From NCBI GenBank assembly GCA_902767145.1, contig CACXGG010000165.1, positions 1-7,490 of the forward strand: a stretch of DNA of 7,490 bases, in the 5' to 3' direction. Positions within the stretch are counted from its first letter, which is position 1; each line of letters begins with the position of its first letter. Below are positions 5,677-7,490 of this stretch, piece after piece. The stretch is from Oscillospiraceae bacterium (GTDB lineage: Bacteria; Bacillota; Clostridia; Saccharofermentanales; Saccharofermentanaceae). The notes beneath the pieces are model-generated. The model had not been told where the DNA came from. It searched no databases and saw only the letters and a program-made list of their open reading frames with translations. Made by a program: the position numbers and the translations under genes.

Positions 5677-7490
5677 TCATGAGACCCATACACCGTTGGA
5701 ATCGAATGTATATGTCTTGGATCCGATCTTGACCGTACCGGTCTGCATGACGCCGGACTTGAAGTAATACCACTTACCGGAGATCTCCTGCCATCCTGTT
5801 GCCATGACGCCGGAGGATCCAAAGTAATACCACTTGCCGTCGATCTTCTGCCAGTTGGTAGCCATTGCTCCGGAAGATCCGAAGTAATACCACTTGTCGG
5901 AGAGCTTGAGCCATCCTGTTGCCATAGCGCCGGATGCCTGGAAGTAATACCAGCTGCTTCCGCTCTTCTGCCAGCCTGTGAGCATTACGCCCTCATCACT
6001 GAACAGATACCACTTGCCGGAGATCTTCTGCCAGCCTGTCTGCATTGCACCGGAGGATGCAAAGTAGTAATACTGGTCATCGATCTTGATCCAGCCGGTC
6101 TGCATTACGCCCTGGTCATTGAAGTAATACTTCTTGCCGGAGATGGTCTGGAGACCGGTTACCATAGCACCGGAGGACTTGAAGTAATAGTACTTGCCGT
6201 CGATCTGCTGCCAGCCCTTCTGCATTACACCATTCTCATCGAAGTAGTAAGTTGCCTTACCGATCTTCTGGAGACCCTTGGCGATCTCGCCGTAGTCACC
6301 GGCATAGTAGTAAGAGCCATCCTTGGAGATCCACTGGTTCTCCACGATCTTACCGTTCTCATCGAAATAGAATGTTGCACTCTCGATGGAAAGGATAATA
6401 TCTGTTGCCATGACTCCGGAAGACTGGAAGTAATAGCTGTCACTTCCTACTGTCTGCCAGCCGGTCTTCATGATTCCGTCTGTTCCGAAGAAATACTTCT
6501 TGCCGGAGAGAGTCTGAAGACCTGTTGCCATAGCGCCGGATCCTGCGAAGTAATACCAGTCACCGGAGATCTGCTTCCAGCCGGTTACCATAGCACCGGA
6601 ACCTGTGAAGTAGTACCACTTACTGGAGATCTTCTTCCAGCCGGTAGCCATTACACCATTACCATCGAAGTAATACCACTTACCGCCGATGGTCTGCCAG
6701 TCTGTTAACATAGCACCGTCTTCACCGAAGTAATACCACTTGCTGTTGATGGTCTGCCAGCTTGTCTGCATGATACCATCATCATCGAAGAAGTATGTCT
6801 TATCATCGATCTCATAAAGACCTGTAGCTTTTACAAGATCCTCTGTGAGGTAATACTTGGAGCCGTCTTCAAGCTCATGCCAGCCGGGAAGGATCTGAGG
6901 TTCAATACCGTCTCCGTAGAATACGATCTCGAGTATGTACTGGTAATCATCAGATCTGAGTTCCCATACATACTCTCCACCTGCAAATTCCACACCGTTT
7001 ACTAAGATGATCTGGCAGCCTTCAGGCTTTTCGATGTTAAGGGTAATGGTAGCCATTACGTCAGAACTATAGTTCATATTTACAAGAACCTTTTCCCTGT
7101 TTGCTGCAACAAGTACATCAGCAACATCGTCAGATTCAGCAACTGATACATACTCCTCTGCAATGAGGCCTTCCATACCATCCTCAACAAGAACGATCTC
7201 ACGATACTCGTAAGGGAAAGAAGGATACTGTGTATGATCATAATCATACTCATTCTCATCAGTATAGATCTTGAAGCATACACCTACTTCGGAATCAAGC
7301 TCATAAGAATATACGCCGTTTTCAGCTGTCAGTTCCACCTCTTCCTGGAAGTTAGGACATGCAACTACCTTATAGCAGTCACCGTCTACTGTAAACTTGA
7401 CAACTGCTCCGGGATCGAAGAAGGAGATCTGACCGTCGTCATAGATATCACCGCTTATTGCATCAGTTATCTCAACATCGCCTCTTTCAA
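5677..7490 (-). CDS. Secreted cell-wall-binding repeat protein (5' end off the window)
   Basis: About 603 residues are visible and the frame stays open to the right edge, so the signal peptide and any catalytic domain are outside the window. The GTG at 7338 is an internal Val codon, not a start. The first part (7490 to about 6883) is acidic and beta-rich. It holds two similar modules, each with a Cys near the start of a strand and a G-x-Y-x-x-E-L-x-S end. The remainder is 20 tandem repeats of about 20 residues of the type W-x-x-I-x-G-K-W-Y-Y-F-x-x-x-G-x-M-x-T-G, the cell-wall/choline-binding repeat (CW_binding_1) also found in glucan-binding and clostridial toxin C-termini. Such repeats form beta-hairpins stacked in a solenoid that bind choline, teichoic acid or glucan. 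The ligand here is unknown. There is no sortase signal, and the protein ends soon after the last repeat. A strong terminator follows. Confidence 0.9.
   Translation of the reverse strand, partial: ERGDVEITDAISGDIYDDGQISFFDPGAVVKFTVDGDCYKVVACPNFQEEVELTAENGVYSYELDSEVGVCFKIYTDENEYDYDHTQYPSFPYEYREIVLVEDGMEGLIAEEYVSVAESDDVADVLVAANREKVLVNMNYSSDVMATITLNIEKPEGCQIILVNGVEFAGGEYVWELRSDDYQYILEIVFYGDGIEPQILPGWHELEDGSKYYLTEDLVKATGLYEIDDKTYFFDDDGIMQTSWQTINSKWYYFGEDGAMLTDWQTIGGKWYYFDGNGVMATGWKKISSKWYYFTGSGAMVTGWKQISGDWYYFAGSGAMATGLQTLSGKKYFFGTDGIMKTGWQTVGSDSYYFQSSGVMATDIILSIESATFYFDENGKIVENQWISKDGSYYYAGDYGEIAKGLQKIGKATYYFDENGVMQKGWQQIDGKYYYFKSSGAMVTGLQTISGKKYYFNDQGVMQTGWIKIDDQYYYFASSGAMQTGWQKISGKWYLFSDEGVMLTGWQKSGSSWYYFQASGAMATGWLKLSDKWYYFGSSGAMATNWQKIDGKWYYFGSSGVMATGWQEISGKWYYFKSGVMQTGTVKIGSKTYTFDSNGVWVS
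5680..6882 (-). repeat. 20 tandem 60-nt units encoding aromatic cell-wall-binding repeats
   Basis: The DNA repeats with a 60-bp period. The 14-mer AAGTAATACCACTT, written on the plus strand, occurs exactly at 5762, 5822, 5882, 6668 and 6728, with many near copies. Most units are 20 codons. Unit 1 has 21 codons, unit 9 has 22, and units 19 and 20 have 19. Units 9 and 10 (6274-6399) are the most divergent and split the array into blocks of 8 and 10. The similarity of neighbouring units suggests growth by tandem duplication and ongoing exchange. Confidence 0.93.
6907..7404 (-). repeat. Duplicated beta-sandwich-like module in the repeat protein
   Basis: The segments encoded by 7404-7252 and 7047-6907 align by eye. 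The first reads VKFTVDGDCYKVV, then GVYSYELDS and a closing strand FKIYTDEN. The second reads ITLNIEKPEGCQIIL, then GEYVWELRS and LEIVFYGDG. The shared pattern is alternating hydrophobics, Cys, G-x-Y-x-x-E-L-x-S, and a final I-x strand. It resembles the extracellular beta-rich repeats common in clostridial surface proteins (strand, turn, V-x-V-N-G-type strand). A precise family cannot be named from the sequence alone. Confidence 0.5.

Noticed and set aside
7336..7338. GTG as the start codon of the wall-binding repeat protein
   Set aside because: The same frame remains open to 7490 with protein-like sequence that is part of the first beta-rich module, and no Shine-Dalgarno site precedes the GTG. 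It is an internal Val codon.

Overview
The window reads as chromosomal DNA of a Gram-positive, low-to-mid GC member of the Bacillota. Class Clostridia, and probably the family Lachnospiraceae, fits best. The support is purine-rich Shine-Dalgarno sites (GGAGGTG, AAGGAGT), Rho-independent terminators with U tails, a DUF1934 (YwiB-like) gene joined to murI, and a very long aromatic cell-wall-binding repeat protein next to housekeeping genes. The family-level assignment is inference. Every convincing gene lies on the minus strand, so transcription runs from right to left.

In transcription order, positions 7490-5677 hold the 3' part of a large secreted protein. It has two similar beta-rich modules followed by 20 tandem aromatic cell-wall/choline-binding-type repeats, and ends at a strong terminator (5649-5620). 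A 210-bp gap follows. It carries a striking array of GTACTTTT / AAAAGTAC octamers (5502-5618), then an extended -10 promoter placed so close to the next gene that the mRNA should be leaderless.

Next comes a tightly overlapped three-gene set: an RluA-family pseudouridine synthase (5466-4462), glutamate racemase murI (4472-3633) and a DUF1934 protein (3636-3247). The overlaps are 11 and 4 bp. rpmF (ribosomal protein L32, 3115-2930) then has its own promoter (TTGCAA-17-TAAAAT) and its own terminator. It is followed by the double GTPase der (2832-1507) and typA/bipA (from 1394, running off the left edge).

Four of the six housekeeping genes act on the ribosome: TypA/BipA, Der and L32 on the 50S subunit, and the pseudouridine synthase probably on rRNA. 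MurI supplies D-glutamate for peptidoglycan, and the repeat protein is probably displayed on the cell wall. The housekeeping genes themselves are ordinary. The least explained part of the window is the intergenic octamer array: direct pairs with an 11-bp period, alternating in orientation, and repeated with an exact 60-bp period while the spacer sequence has diverged. This is how a multi-site binding platform for a regulator would look, and its nearest pair abuts the promoter of the pseudouridine synthase-murI operon.
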